The position numbers and the translations under genes are program-made. From G001797105 sp964528155 (GTDB lineage: Bacteria > Chloroflexota > Anaerolineae > Anaerolineales > E44-bin32), in contig CAZGRL010000015.1 in assembly GCA_964528155.1 (NCBI GenBank), positions 1 to 61,665 of the forward strand: a stretch of DNA of 61,665 nt, read 5' to 3'. Shown here piece by piece: positions 27,091-36,307 of the stretch (within the stretch, counting starts at the first letter, position 1; each line of letters opens with the position of its first letter). The notes under the pieces are model-generated. The model was not told the origin of the DNA and did not search any database. It saw nothing but the letters and a program-made list of their open reading frames with translations.

Positions 27091-28710
27091 GTGGACTTCC
27101 AGATCATGCTGCTGCCCACCGAAAGGTTCTGGGCATGGGCGAGGGCCGGAAGCCAATACGCCAAGACGTATGGCTTGAATCTGACGAGCGATCCTGTCGT
27201 GGCGGCCAACTACATGGCTCCCGGACAGGTGATCACTTTCCCCGACTTGGGCAACGCGTTTCCGGAGCAGGGGGAGCTCGCCGCGTGGTTCGACACGAAC
27301 TACCCGGGGATCCGCGTCGATCCGATCACAGCCGGGACCCCCGATGAATTCGCCGCTCAGTTGCAGATCCGACTTGATGCAGAAGACAGGTATGGGCAGC
27401 GGCAACGGCCCTTCTATCTACTTTGGCCGACCAAGTATCCGGTCATCACCCAGAAGTTTGGAGCCAATCCGCAAATCTATCGACGATTCGGCATGCCCGG
27501 TCATGAGGGGATTGACATTCGCGCGTTGCCGTACACAGATATCACCTGCGCTGCCGACGGAGTGGTCCACGAGGTCCACGCAAACCCGGATGACCACGCG
27601 TACGGCATTCACATCCGGATCCGCCACGCGTTTGGCTACCGAACAATTTACGCTCACCTTGCAAAGACGATGGTCGGTTGGGGGCAGCAGGTTTCTGCAG
27701 GTGATGTCATCGGCAAAGCGGACACGACGGGCGCGACGACAGCCAGCCACCTGCACTTCTCATTGAAGCAGGACGGGGCAACGGCACGCAAGGAGACGGT
27801 GTATCCGAAGGACATCATCGACCCAACGCCGTTCATGGTGTGGCCGGATTCGAGGAAGGACTTCGATCCGCACGCGCGGCCCGCGGGAAAGTGCCTGGTC
27901 GGAGTATGCGCGGGGGAATCCGGGAGTCGCGTAGATCAGGCGGCGCAGGCACTGGCCGATTCCCGAGTTGAGGCGCTCAGGATTCGAGCCGGGGAATCGA
28001 ATGATGTCGTCGCACGCTTGCGCGCCATGATTCCGGGCATCATGCTCATCGCCCGGCTGGAGACCGACTTCTCGGGCGCAGCGGTCGAACCGGGAGCATT
28101 CATACGGCAGGTGGAAGGTGATGCGCGGCGACTGGCTCAAGCTGGCGTGCGCGATTTTGAGGTTCATTTCCAACCGAACTTGCAGTCGGGAGGATGGCGG
28201 CGGACGTGGCGCGATGGTGGCGAGTTTGCCAAATGGTTCCTGCGTGTCACTGGACGTCTTCGAAGCCTGTGTCCCGAGGCGCGATGGGGGTTCCCTGGGT
28301 TAGCCCCGGGTGAATTCGTGTCTGGCTGGAGGGAGGACGCCTATCGCTTCCTTGAGGAAGCCGATGAGGCCGCGGCGGCCTCGGACTGGATCGGAGTGAA
28401 CTGTCACTGGACAAGCGCGGCGGAAATGCGCTCAATCCAAGGTGGACTCGCCTTTCAGCGATACCAGGCCTGCTATCCGGGTCTGCCCGTTGTGGTCACG
28501 GAGTTCCAGAATGGTTCTGCGGCCGCAGGGGATGCAGCGAAGGCCGACCAGTATCTTTCCTATTTCAGAATGCTGCGCGATCAGCCTGGCGTTATCGCCG
28601 CGTTCGCGGCATCTTGCTCTGCAAATGCGCAAAGTCCGGCGGATGGTCCGAAAACGACGCTCGGCCTATCGGCGGACCTGCTCGATCGGCTGGCGCGGCG
28701 AGGCTTCTGA
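27091..28710 (+). CDS. M23 (LytM) peptidase fused to a glycosidase-like C-terminal domain
   Basis: A 539-aa protein. Residues ~110-240 form an M23/LytM domain with all metal and catalytic residues: H138 and D142 in GHEGID, H189 in YAHL, and H220/H222 in SHLH. Residues ~265-539 form a separate domain with alternating strands and helices and Trp-rich ends (WIGVNCHW, VVVTEFQNG). It suggests a TIM-barrel glycosidase-like or cellulase-like fold. No signal peptide is seen with the GTG at 27091, which is odd for a wall hydrolase. It may be exported otherwise, or act on other peptides. Confidence 0.75.
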   Translation: MDFQIMLLPTERFWAWARAGSQYAKTYGLNLTSDPVVAANYMAPGQVITFPDLGNAFPEQGELAAWFDTNYPGIRVDPITAGTPDEFAAQLQIRLDAEDRYGQRQRPFYLLWPTKYPVITQKFGANPQIYRRFGMPGHEGIDIRALPYTDITCAADGVVHEVHANPDDHAYGIHIRIRHAFGYRTIYAHLAKTMVGWGQQVSAGDVIGKADTTGATTASHLHFSLKQDGATARKETVYPKDIIDPTPFMVWPDSRKDFDPHARPAGKCLVGVCAGESGSRVDQAAQALADSRVEALRIRAGESNDVVARLRAMIPGIMLIARLETDFSGAAVEPGAFIRQVEGDARRLAQAGVRDFEVHFQPNLQSGGWRRTWRDGGEFAKWFLRVTGRLRSLCPEARWGFPGLAPGEFVSGWREDAYRFLEEADEAAAASDWIGVNCHWTSAAEMRSIQGGLAFQRYQACYPGLPVVVTEFQNGSAAAGDAAKADQYLSYFRMLRDQPGVIAAFAASCSANAQSPADGPKTTLGLSADLLDRLARRGF

Positions 28711-28794
28711 GCCGGGACGCAGGGGCGCGATGTCGCCTGTCGGCTTTCGGCATTCGGGGATCTCAGGACGGGTGCTGTCTGCAGGTGAGTCGTA

Positions 28795-30030
28795 TCAGTG
28801 GCGGTTCGATCCAGGGAAGGATGTGTCATCCTCCGATGTTTGACCGGCCGGGATGAAGCCTAGGACGACGACAAGAATCATGATGGGTAGGACCAGGATC
28901 AGCCACGGAAGGAGAGGCCTGAGGACCTCGAAGGGCTCGCTCCCGTGAAACGAGGCCCGAATCCATTCGGCCTCGAGTTGGTCAGCTGATCTTCCCAGCA
29001 CTCGCTGGATTCCCCCCGTGCAGGTTGTCGATCCTTCCTGATAAGCATCGAGCAAGGCGCTGATCGCCCCGATCCCATATACATCTTGAAGATACTGCAC
29101 GATCGAAGCGCTTTCCGCATATGCAAGGCGAGCGGCAGCGCTGGAGGAAGGGAACGGTGCGCAGAGTGTGATCAACGGAAGGTAGTCTCCGAGCCGGGCG
29201 GCATCTTCGAGCGCCAGGCGATAGCTCGGATCCGGATCTCCTTCGGCCAGCGTAGCCAATCCCTCGTTGAGCCAGGGTGGCAGGTTGGAGTACGCCCCGT
29301 TCATCCGCTGGTACAGCAAGATGTGCGTGAGCTCGTGGGGCAATGAGCGCTCCAGGCTGAGGGTGCCCTCGCTGCTGGGGATGGCCGAAACCAGGACGAC
29401 CCCCAGGCCTGGCTCGGCGTGACCTCCGGTCCACGCCTGGCCTCCGAGGAGCAACCCGGACCGCAGATCCTCCGCAGACGGGTAGACATAGACGTCGAGG
29501 GTAGGCAGACCTGCCGGCAACAGCTTCCTCTCCAGCGTATCCTGTGCGCCGAGCGCGATGTCCAGGACCGACTGCCCGAAGATCGTGTCCCCGGTCACCC
29601 AGTGAACGGTGACTTCCCCGCTGTGCAAAGACTGCCAATCGAACCGATTGTCACTGTAATCGAACGATGTCGGCACTGTCGTCGTCGATGTGCCGTCTTC
29701 GAGATCCACCTGCCACCAGTAAGCGATCTGTGAGAAGGGCGGGATTGCCGTAAGGCGTAGGTCCTGCTCGGCCAGAGCAGTCTGCGGGGTGGTGTCGGCG
29801 AGGCTGGCCGCGATCGTTCTCGTATCGTCAGCCCCGACAACCCGATAGAAGAGCGTAGCGCGAGCGACCGGTGAAGAGGCGCTAATCTCCGCCTTGAACG
29901 AGAGCAGGCTGCCGTACTCGTACTCAACGCTGCTCCGAACGCTCGTATCACCCTGCAACGCGAATGTCGTCTGCGGGTTGCAGATCGCAAGGAGAAGGAT
30001 GAGGAAGGCTACCGGACGGGCGAAGCGGAT
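28795..30030 (-). CDS. Peptidase MA-like zinc protease with signal peptide, probable ATC start
   Basis: A surface-anchored gluzincin-type protease. HELTHILLYQR (H232, H236) and NEGLATLAEG (~255) give the zinc site; a C-terminal TM (~PWLILVLPIMILVVVLGF) anchors it. The first conventional start, TTG at 29958, would remove the export signal. The same frame upstream reads RFARPVAFLILLLAI...TTFA, a good signal peptide. It is preceded by ATC at 30030 with AGGAG at 30037-30041, six bases away. No ATG, GTG or TTG exists between the in-frame TAG (30041-30043) and 29958. I therefore extend to 30030; a sequencing error of ATG to ATC is the alternative. Confidence 0.7.
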   Translation of the reverse strand: MRFARPVAFLILLLAICNPQTTFALQGDTSVRSSVEYEYGSLLSFKAEISASSPVARATLFYRVVGADDTRTIAASLADTTPQTALAEQDLRLTAIPPFSQIAYWWQVDLEDGTSTTTVPTSFDYSDNRFDWQSLHSGEVTVHWVTGDTIFGQSVLDIALGAQDTLERKLLPAGLPTLDVYVYPSAEDLRSGLLLGGQAWTGGHAEPGLGVVLVSAIPSSEGTLSLERSLPHELTHILLYQRMNGAYSNLPPWLNEGLATLAEGDPDPSYRLALEDAARLGDYLPLITLCAPFPSSSAAARLAYAESASIVQYLQDVYGIGAISALLDAYQEGSTTCTGGIQRVLGRSADQLEAEWIRASFHGSEPFEVLRPLLPWLILVLPIMILVVVLGFIPAGQTSEDDTSFPGSNRH

Positions 30031-30031
30031 C

Positions 30032-30943
30032 TCAGGCTCCTAGAAGAAGCAGCAAAGGCGTGATCGTCAGCGGACTGAGCAGTGTGGTTGCAAGGACTGC
30101 GCCCGTAACGAAATCCGGCTGAGCATCGAACTCGAGTGCAATGACCGTCGACAAAACCGCGGTCGGCATGGCGGCTTCGATGATACCCGCCTGCCGGGCG
30201 ACAAGGGTCAACCCCAGGATCGGCGCAAGCGCCCAGGCGACGGCCGGGGATACGATCAGCCGCAGCCCCGCAGTCATCAGAAGCGGCCCCTTCTGTCGGG
30301 GAAACCCCGAATTGGCGATCTGGATTCCCAGCAAGAGGAGCAGGGAGGGGATCGTCGCTTGAGAGAGCAGCTCGATCGGACGCTGAATGGGGATCGGGAT
30401 CGTCCAGCTCGCCGAGCGGACGATCAGAGCTGCAGGGACGGCGTACAACGACGGCACGCGCAGCAAGCCCTTGAGCGCGGCCAGCGGAGGCAGCCGTCCG
30501 GCGCTGGCCACATATACACCAACCGAATTGGTCAGCACCGAGCTCGTCAGGAAAAACAGGCTCGCCAGCGCCAGGCCCGATTCGCCGAAGGCAAACAGAT
30601 TGAGAGAGAGCCCGTAGTTGCCGGCATTCATGAAGGTCGATGCCAGGATGAGTGCGGCGGTCATACGGCGGTCAAGACGGGCAATACGGGCAGCGACCAG
30701 GCTGAGCAGGCCGATCACCGTCATCACGACCGCTGCCAGCCCGACCATACGCAGGATCTGATCGGTTACATCCATCGCGCTGATAAGCAGTGTGAAGACC
30801 AGGCATGGAGTGAATGCGTAGAAAATGACTTGGGAAACCGGGCGCGGGTCGATCTTGAGCAAGCGCTGCAGGGCATAGCCGGCGCCGGCGACGATAAGGA
30901 TCGGCAGGATGTTGTCGGCGAAGAGTTCGACGAGTCGCGGCAA
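30032..30943 (-). CDS. AEC-family (auxin efflux carrier-like) transporter
   Basis: A 303-aa integral membrane protein with about ten helices. Recognisable AEC features are PILIVAGAGYALQR at the start, YAFTPCLVFTLL, FMNAGNYGLSL in the first half and AAMPTAVLSTVIALEF near the end. Bacterial members export small organic acids such as malate or malonate; substrate unknown. The TTG start at 30943 lies 12 nt after the HEAT-repeat gene stop. Its stop is one base from the probable start of the protease gene, so the two appear coupled. Confidence 0.85.
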   Translation of the reverse strand: MPRLVELFADNILPILIVAGAGYALQRLLKIDPRPVSQVIFYAFTPCLVFTLLISAMDVTDQILRMVGLAAVVMTVIGLLSLVAARIARLDRRMTAALILASTFMNAGNYGLSLNLFAFGESGLALASLFFLTSSVLTNSVGVYVASAGRLPPLAALKGLLRVPSLYAVPAALIVRSASWTIPIPIQRPIELLSQATIPSLLLLLGIQIANSGFPRQKGPLLMTAGLRLIVSPAVAWALAPILGLTLVARQAGIIEAAMPTAVLSTVIALEFDAQPDFVTGAVLATTLLSPLTITPLLLLLGA

Positions 30944-30955
30944 GGCGGCTGCGCC

Positions 30956-31966
30956 CTAGTCCGCGTCCGGGCCGTCGAAGTCGAACATCAACAAGTCGCG
31001 TGTCCCGTCGACGAAGGCTAGATTGTCAAGCGCATCCTGCGCGAGCTGCACTTCATAGTTGTCCTCAGATGACTCGAGGATCTCACCCAGAATGTGCTTG
31101 GCGGCGTCGCCGCCAAGCTGCCCGAGTGACCATATCGCCGCCCGGCGTACCTCATCATTGGCATCTTCCAGGAGCTCGACCAGCTCGGGGACGGTTTCCA
31201 TCAGTTCCAACTCCCCGGCAGCTCGCACGGCAGCCAGCCGGATGTTGGGTGCCGGGCTGTTCAGATGCTCCTGGACTCGCGGCCCCCATTCGTCGTTGGC
31301 GGATCGGGCAATCGCAACAAGCGACGAGACAATGAACGGCTCCGAGCCGGACTCGTGGGCCTGCACGATCATCGCGGGAACCTCGAGCCGGGATGAGAAC
31401 CCTAGCGATTCCAGGGCGGCCCGACGAACCTGGGGGGCCTGGTCAGGCTCCGCCGCCGCCAGCAGCCCTTCTTCCAGATCGTCCAGCAACGCAGACGGGA
31501 TTTGTTCGACTTCACCCATGAAAACGTAGTGACCGAGTGCCGCTGCAGCTGCCTGGCGAACGCCCGTATCTTCACTCGACCCGAGCGCATCCAGGAAGCG
31601 CCTTGCCAGGAGCGGATCCTCGCACTCCCACAGATTGTCGATTGTCGAGCGCTTCACGATCGGGTCCGGATCATCCAGGCTCAATCGATAGATCTCATCG
31701 AAGTTGAGCTCGACATGCGCGTAGGCCTCTTCGCCGAACCGGCGCATAAGCTCCCGCCTGCGCTCAACCGGCAGGGCTTGCCAGATCGGCACGAATTGAG
31801 CCAGCTGATCCTTGCTCATGTCCGACAGATCGCCGAAGCGTGAGACGGGTAGCGATCGATCAACATCAGCGACGATGTTTAGTGCTTCGTCGAACTCCGA
31901 ACTCATGGTTGCGCTCTGCGATTGCTCCAATATCTGTCCCGGTCCGTATCCCCGGCCCGACTTCAT
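30956..31966 (-). CDS. HEAT-repeat protein
   Basis: A 336-aa soluble protein built of HEAT-like alpha-helical repeats from ~75 onward (VRQAAAAALGHYV, VRRAALESLGF, IRLAAVRAAGELE, VRRAAIWSLGQLGG). Such repeats form a superhelix used for protein binding. No enzymatic motif. It begins at ATG 31966 with GGGAG about 11 nt upstream; ATG 31906 (MSSEFDE) is an alternative with a weaker site. It lies between rseP and the transporter gene on the same strand. Confidence 0.8.
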   Translation of the reverse strand: MKSGRGYGPGQILEQSQSATMSSEFDEALNIVADVDRSLPVSRFGDLSDMSKDQLAQFVPIWQALPVERRRELMRRFGEEAYAHVELNFDEIYRLSLDDPDPIVKRSTIDNLWECEDPLLARRFLDALGSSEDTGVRQAAAAALGHYVFMGEVEQIPSALLDDLEEGLLAAAEPDQAPQVRRAALESLGFSSRLEVPAMIVQAHESGSEPFIVSSLVAIARSANDEWGPRVQEHLNSPAPNIRLAAVRAAGELELMETVPELVELLEDANDEVRRAAIWSLGQLGGDAAKHILGEILESSEDNYEVQLAQDALDNLAFVDGTRDLLMFDFDGPDAD

Positions 31967-32105
31967 CCGAGGTTATTCTCCCACCAGCGGGGCCCGAGAG
32001 GAAGGGCCTTCACGGATGAGTACACCGCTTGCCTCGTCGCCAACCGCGATGTCTGTCCAAGTTGTTTTGTAGGTCGCGCAAGGAAGTCAATCCGGAGGCT
32101 GATAG

Positions 32106-33161
32106 CTAGCGCGGCAGCATGATAGGATTGACAAAGTCCTGGAAGTTCACGTAGACCATCAAAGCCAGCAAGATGGCGAATCCGATCGCGTGTGCCAGCC
32201 CCTCGTATCTGGGGGAAACGCGACGGCCGATGATGGCCTCGATCGCCACAAACATGAGCCGGCCCCCATCGAGCGCCGGGAAGGGGAGCAGATTGGCCAC
32301 AGCCAGGCCGGCGCTGATTACCCCGATTAGGTTCAGCGTTAGGAACGGGCGCTGGGAGGAGCGGTCGACCTGTCCCGCCCAACTGAACATGTCGTACATC
32401 CCCTTCAGCCCGCTCACACGGGCATCCTGCGGCGCGATCTGGCCGCTCAAAAGGTTCCCGGGCAGATGGACCAGTTCGTTGAATTGCATCGCCGTTGACT
32501 GCCAGCCGATCCCAACGGCCTCGACCCAGGAGACCTGGCGCGTTGGATAGCCCAGGGTGATCCCGATTGGTCCTTCACCTTCCGGAGGCGACGTGCGCGG
32601 GATCAGATTGAACGTGAGCTGCTGTCCACTCCGCGACACACCCAGGCTGACCTGCTGGCCGAGTCGGGCGGCAATGACCGTCTGAAGGCTCTCGAAGCCC
32701 GTGACCGGTTGACCCTCGACGCTGGTGATGATGTCACCACCCTGCAGCCCCGCAGATTCGGCGGGAGATCCCTGGACGACGGCGGTCACCAGGACCCGGT
32801 TAGGGTCGGGAGCGGCGAATTTGAACGCGAATGCAAAGGCTACGAAGGCCAGGAAGACGTTGGCGGCCGGGCCGGCGAGCAGAACGGTCGTACGCACCAG
32901 CTTTCTTGCCGAGGCAAGTCCACCGGGGACATCCGGATCGTCTTCGCCGGCCGGTCGGACGAACCCTCCAAGGGGGATCACATTGAATGTGAAGCGCGTC
33001 CCGCGCCAAGTGAACAGCGTCGCCAGACGAGGCGGGAAACCGATGCCGAATTCCTCGACCTCAACGCCCAGAGATCGCGCCGCGATGAAGTGTCCGAGCT
33101 CGTGGCCGAGAATCAGCCCGCCAAGTACAACGACGAAAACGACAATATCGAATACCGCCAT
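32106..33161 (-). CDS. rseP: Site-2 intramembrane metalloprotease RseP
   Basis: A 351-aa membrane protease that cuts membrane-spanning anti-sigma factors and signal-peptide remnants. The zinc motif H20-E21-L-G-H24 lies in the first TM helix. A PDZ domain (~110-190, GSPAESAGLQGGDIITSVEG) follows. The third metal ligand is in NLLPFPALDGGRL. Length matches the single-PDZ bacterial family. GTG at 33164 precedes the ATG at 33161; both have GAGGTGA upstream, and I chose the ATG. Confidence 0.94.
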   Translation of the reverse strand: MAVFDIVVFVVVLGGLILGHELGHFIAARSLGVEVEEFGIGFPPRLATLFTWRGTRFTFNVIPLGGFVRPAGEDDPDVPGGLASARKLVRTTVLLAGPAANVFLAFVAFAFAFKFAAPDPNRVLVTAVVQGSPAESAGLQGGDIITSVEGQPVTGFESLQTVIAARLGQQVSLGVSRSGQQLTFNLIPRTSPPEGEGPIGITLGYPTRQVSWVEAVGIGWQSTAMQFNELVHLPGNLLSGQIAPQDARVSGLKGMYDMFSWAGQVDRSSQRPFLTLNLIGVISAGLAVANLLPFPALDGGRLMFVAIEAIIGRRVSPRYEGLAHAIGFAILLALMVYVNFQDFVNPIMLPR

Positions 33162-33265
33162 CACCTCACCTCAAGCCCGATTGCGGACCGATGCGAACCC
33201 TGACCTTTAACATGCGGCGCATCGATTGTTCTGGCAGGCGAGCGCGAAGATTATATCACCGCCGA

Positions 33266-34264
33266 TCACGCCGCCGCTGAATCCGCCGGAACGAGGTGAG
33301 CTGGGCCACCGACCGGCGCCGCAAGCACATCCTGAACTCCCGGTACATCGCGCAATCTCGAGCTGATCTCGGCCTCTGCCGACTTGGGGCAGACACAGTG
33401 CACGTTGGGTCCGGCGTCGATCGTGAAGAACACCTGGGCGCCGGCTGAGCGCCAGCCGCGCACCAATGCCATCAGTTGTATTGTCTCCGCGGTCCAGTAG
33501 TACACGGGCGGCTCGCACGTCATCATGACGCTGTGCATCATGTTGCTGTCCTGCTCGGCGATCGCCGCCAACGCGGCAAAGTCCGTGGTCAGAACGGCCT
33601 CTCGGCATAATGCCAACCTGCGTGGAGCGTCGGCGACTCGCCCCGCCTGTAGCGGGCTCGTGGCGGCCAGCGAATGTCCTTCGGTTGAGCCAACCGCCTT
33701 GGGCTCATGGCTCACGATAGCGATCAAATCCACGAGCTCCCAGTGTTCGGGTCCGGCGATCGGTTCGGAAAAGGAGTCGCCGTCGTCCGTGCCTTTGTGC
33801 CACTCGACGAACCCACCATAGATCGAACGGCAGGCGGAGCCAGAGCCTCTGCGGGCGACGCGCGAGTGATCCCGGGGAGGCAGGTCTATGCCAGCGGCGG
33901 CACACCCGGCGAGGGTCAAAGCCGCAAAAGCCGCCGCCGAGGAAGCGATCCCGGCGCCCGCAGGAAAGTTGCTGCGGCTGATGACGCGTGCGCGCGTATG
34001 GATCCCCCCGATGGATCGGATGTAGTCGAGCTGACTCACGACGCGGCCGAGACTGCTCTTGGGGGCGGGCGAATCGTTGAACGACATTTCGTCGGCAGAC
34101 AAGGCGGGATCGAACCGGACGGTTGTGCGCGTCTCGAGGCCACCAAGGGTCATCGAAATCGAGCCGTTGGCTGGGAGTCGCAGGGCATCATCGCGATTGC
34201 CCCAATACTTGATTAAGGCAATGTTGGGGTGAGCGATCGCGGTCGCAGTGTTTGCGGGTGACAT
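33266..34264 (-). CDS. mvaD: Diphosphomevalonate (or phosphomevalonate) decarboxylase
   Basis: A 332-aa GHMP-superfamily enzyme of isoprenoid synthesis. Hallmarks are NIALIKYWGNRD near the start, NGSISMTLGG, the phosphate loop FPAGAGIASSAAAFAALT, and GSGSACRSIYGGFVEW. In Chloroflexota, a homologue from Roseiflexus castenholzii is known to act on phosphomevalonate rather than the diphosphate, so the substrate cannot be fixed by family alone. The frame is open 57 codons further upstream into parA sequence, but family similarity begins at ATG 34264. No other mevalonate-pathway gene is in the window. Confidence 0.88.
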   Translation of the reverse strand: MSPANTATAIAHPNIALIKYWGNRDDALRLPANGSISMTLGGLETRTTVRFDPALSADEMSFNDSPAPKSSLGRVVSQLDYIRSIGGIHTRARVISRSNFPAGAGIASSAAAFAALTLAGCAAAGIDLPPRDHSRVARRGSGSACRSIYGGFVEWHKGTDDGDSFSEPIAGPEHWELVDLIAIVSHEPKAVGSTEGHSLAATSPLQAGRVADAPRRLALCREAVLTTDFAALAAIAEQDSNMMHSVMMTCEPPVYYWTAETIQLMALVRGWRSAGAQVFFTIDAGPNVHCVCPKSAEAEISSRLRDVPGVQDVLAAPVGGPAHLVPADSAAA

Positions 34265-34334
34265 GTCAATGGGGAGAGACAGCCGGGCAGGATGTCGGTG
34301 TATTGCTAAGCCTAGGCTGACGTCGTCAGATGAA

Positions 34335-35117
34335 TCAGGCCTGTCCTTTGGCGGCCCAGCGTTCGACCAGGTCAACCAGCTCTGCCTGTTCTTCCGGGGC
34401 ATTAGGTAAGTAGACGGCTGTGGGCTCTTCGGCATCGCCTTCGCCGACCTTGGCCTCGAGCTCCCGGCGCTTGATCCCGATCTGCATCACCGGGAGTCGA
34501 ACCGCCTGCATGACCTCGACCGCCACTCGGTGATGGGTCAGGCGTTGATCGAAGTAGGTGACCAGGATTCCGAGCGTCTCAAGATCCGGATTCAGCTCGC
34601 GGCGGATCTGCTCCAGGGTTCCCAGGAAAAGCCAAAGGTTCCGCAAAGCGTCTACCTGGGGGAAGGTCGGGATGATCACCCCGTCGGCCGCGGTCAGGGC
34701 GTTGACTGTGAGCAACCCAAGGTTGGATGGACAGTCGATCAAGGCCATATCGAAGCCGCGCGAAATCCCACGCAAGAGCCGACGCAGGACGAATTCGCGC
34801 CCCATCCTCCCGGTCAGCCCCAACTCGGTCGCCGCCAGAGCCAGGTCGGCCGGGGCCAGGAACAGGTACATCCCGGGGAGGATCTCCCTAAGGATGTCCC
34901 ACGGTGTGATCTTGCCTGGCAGCCCGCCGCCAATGACCTCGGCGATGCTCGACCCAGCGGCATCTTCGACGCCGCAGAATGCTGTCAAATTGGCCTGAGG
35001 ATCGAAGTCAATGAGCAGAATCCGCTGGCCGTTTTGGGCCAGCGCTGTCCCCAGGGCGTGGGTCGTGGATGTCTTGCCGACACCGGCTTTGTGATTGGCG
35101 ATCGCGATCGTGCGCAC
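34335..35117 (-). CDS. ParA/Soj-family ATPase
   Basis: A 260-aa deviant-Walker ATPase. KAGVGKTSTT is the P-loop with signature lysine; LLIDFDPQANLT is Walker A' and MALIDCPSNLG is Walker B. Such proteins move chromosomes, plasmids or cargo. No ParB or parS is visible nearby, so its partner may be elsewhere. Two GTG starts compete: 35123 and 35117. A TTGACC-18-TAGGCT promoter ends exactly 7 nt before GTG 35117, so the transcript would start at that codon, which I chose. Confidence 0.87.
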   Translation of the reverse strand: MRTIAIANHKAGVGKTSTTHALGTALAQNGQRILLIDFDPQANLTAFCGVEDAAGSSIAEVIGGGLPGKITPWDILREILPGMYLFLAPADLALAATELGLTGRMGREFVLRRLLRGISRGFDMALIDCPSNLGLLTVNALTAADGVIIPTFPQVDALRNLWLFLGTLEQIRRELNPDLETLGILVTYFDQRLTHHRVAVEVMQAVRLPVMQIGIKRRELEAKVGEGDAEEPTAVYLPNAPEEQAELVDLVERWAAKGQA

Positions 35118-35124
35118 GTTCACC

Positions 35125-35154
35125 AGCCTATCGCAAAAGATGGCAGGCGGTCAA
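35125..35154 (-). promoter_or_regulatory. Promoter for parA-like gene, start-proximal
   Basis: On the minus strand TTGACC (35154-35149), 18 bp, TAGGCT (35130-35125), then 7 nt to GTG 35117. This predicts a leaderless mRNA. Confidence 0.6.
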
Positions 35155-35233
35155 GTCCTGCTAGGTTCCTACTCGTCTGGCAGATGACCGGACCACGCGC
35201 CTCACTGATGGGAGATCCACCGTCTGGATGGGC

Positions 35234-35515
35234 TCAGAATGCCGGGATCATGTCCTCAGGGATCCGAGCGAGCTCTCGATGGGCTCGATCCAGCGTCTCC
35301 GCAATTGCGTCGAGGATCTCGACGATTTCCCGGTCTTCGGTCCTGGTGCGGGCGGCGCGGACGAGATCTTTGGCGGCGTCGACATCGAGCATGATCGACC
35401 ACCTCCGGGTCGAGAGCTCATCCCGGAGCGCCCGGAGCATGATGACCTGACTGTCGGAGAACTCCCGCCAGAGCTCGTGGCGAAATTGTCGGCCGCCCTC
35501 TTCGACCTGGCCCAT
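35234..35515 (-). CDS. Small helical protein of unknown function
   Basis: A 93-aa protein, mostly amphipathic helix: RHELWREFSDSQVIMLRALRDELS, then DAAKDLVRAARTRTEDREIVEILDAIAETLDRAHREL. No family recognised. The ATG at 35515 has AAGGTGA directly upstream; the frame also opens at 35566 without a ribosome site. It is upstream of parA on the same strand with a 110-bp gap. Confidence 0.55.
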   Translation of the reverse strand: MGQVEEGGRQFRHELWREFSDSQVIMLRALRDELSTRRWSIMLDVDAAKDLVRAARTRTEDREIVEILDAIAETLDRAHRELARIPEDMIPAF

Positions 35516-35674
35516 AGTCACCTTCCCAGCGGCCTTTGTGCCTGGTCGCCCGTGCCTCCTCGTCATAAGGATGGTAGCACGACGGCGGGCATGCTCATAC
35601 CCTGCTGTTGGTCACATGCGGTCAACACACGCGAAGTGCAAACCGGTCCGGGGAAGGGGAGGCGGGCTCAAGCG

Positions 35675-36307
35675 CTATTCATCTTCTTGCACCACCGCGA
35701 CACCACCTCGCAGTACGACAAGACCCAGCGCGCCTGCGGCCAGAATGCCTAGCAGGAGTCCGCAGGCGGGGTAGATCTGCCGCGCTCCAAGGAGTTCAGC
35801 GGGCCGCTCCCACTGCCAGATCGTGCCGTCATCCAAGAGGACGAATCGGCTCAAGAAGACCTCCGGGTCCGAGTCGGGGACGGGAGGCAGGTACTCAGCG
35901 CAATCTATGGTCCGCCCGGGGGCATCGGGCAAGAAGGAGTAATCTCGACTTCGACATGCCTGCTGAAGCCAATCTCCACAAGGCACGCAGCTTTCGCTCG
36001 ACGCTACCCACTTCTGCGCATCAACGCCCTGCGCCCGATAGAACCAGATAGAGCCGGATCCGTCCGCCACGTAGACAGTCGGTGGAGCATATGCAGAGTC
36101 TTCCGGGAACGCGATGCCTTCGATCCGGGCTGCTCCCTGCGGTGGAGCGCCGAGTGCGATCCAGTCAGGCCGTTCCGCCCGCCAGACGGCAGCGCCGAGC
36201 GCCCACCCCAACAGACAACTCACTATCGGGCTGATGAGGGCGATGCCGATGATGATGAATGGCCACTCCCGATTCGGCTTTCTCACGCTTGATCTCCCCT
36301 CTGACAT
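35675..36307 (-). CDS. Membrane protein with extracytoplasmic domain, unknown function
   Basis: A 210-aa protein. TM1 spans ~16-40 and TM2 ~178-200, flanking an extracytoplasmic region of ~135 residues with several Cys (CVPCGDWLQQAC, CAEY) and WFYRAQGVD / TIWQWERP segments. These look like a small beta-propeller-like or sensor fragment. No family assigned. ATG at 36307 has GAGGA upstream; GTG at 36286 with GGGGAG is also plausible. Confidence 0.55.
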   Translation of the reverse strand: MSEGRSSVRKPNREWPFIIIGIALISPIVSCLLGWALGAAVWRAERPDWIALGAPPQGAARIEGIAFPEDSAYAPPTVYVADGSGSIWFYRAQGVDAQKWVASSESCVPCGDWLQQACRSRDYSFLPDAPGRTIDCAEYLPPVPDSDPEVFLSRFVLLDDGTIWQWERPAELLGARQIYPACGLLLGILAAGALGLVVLRGGVAVVQEDE

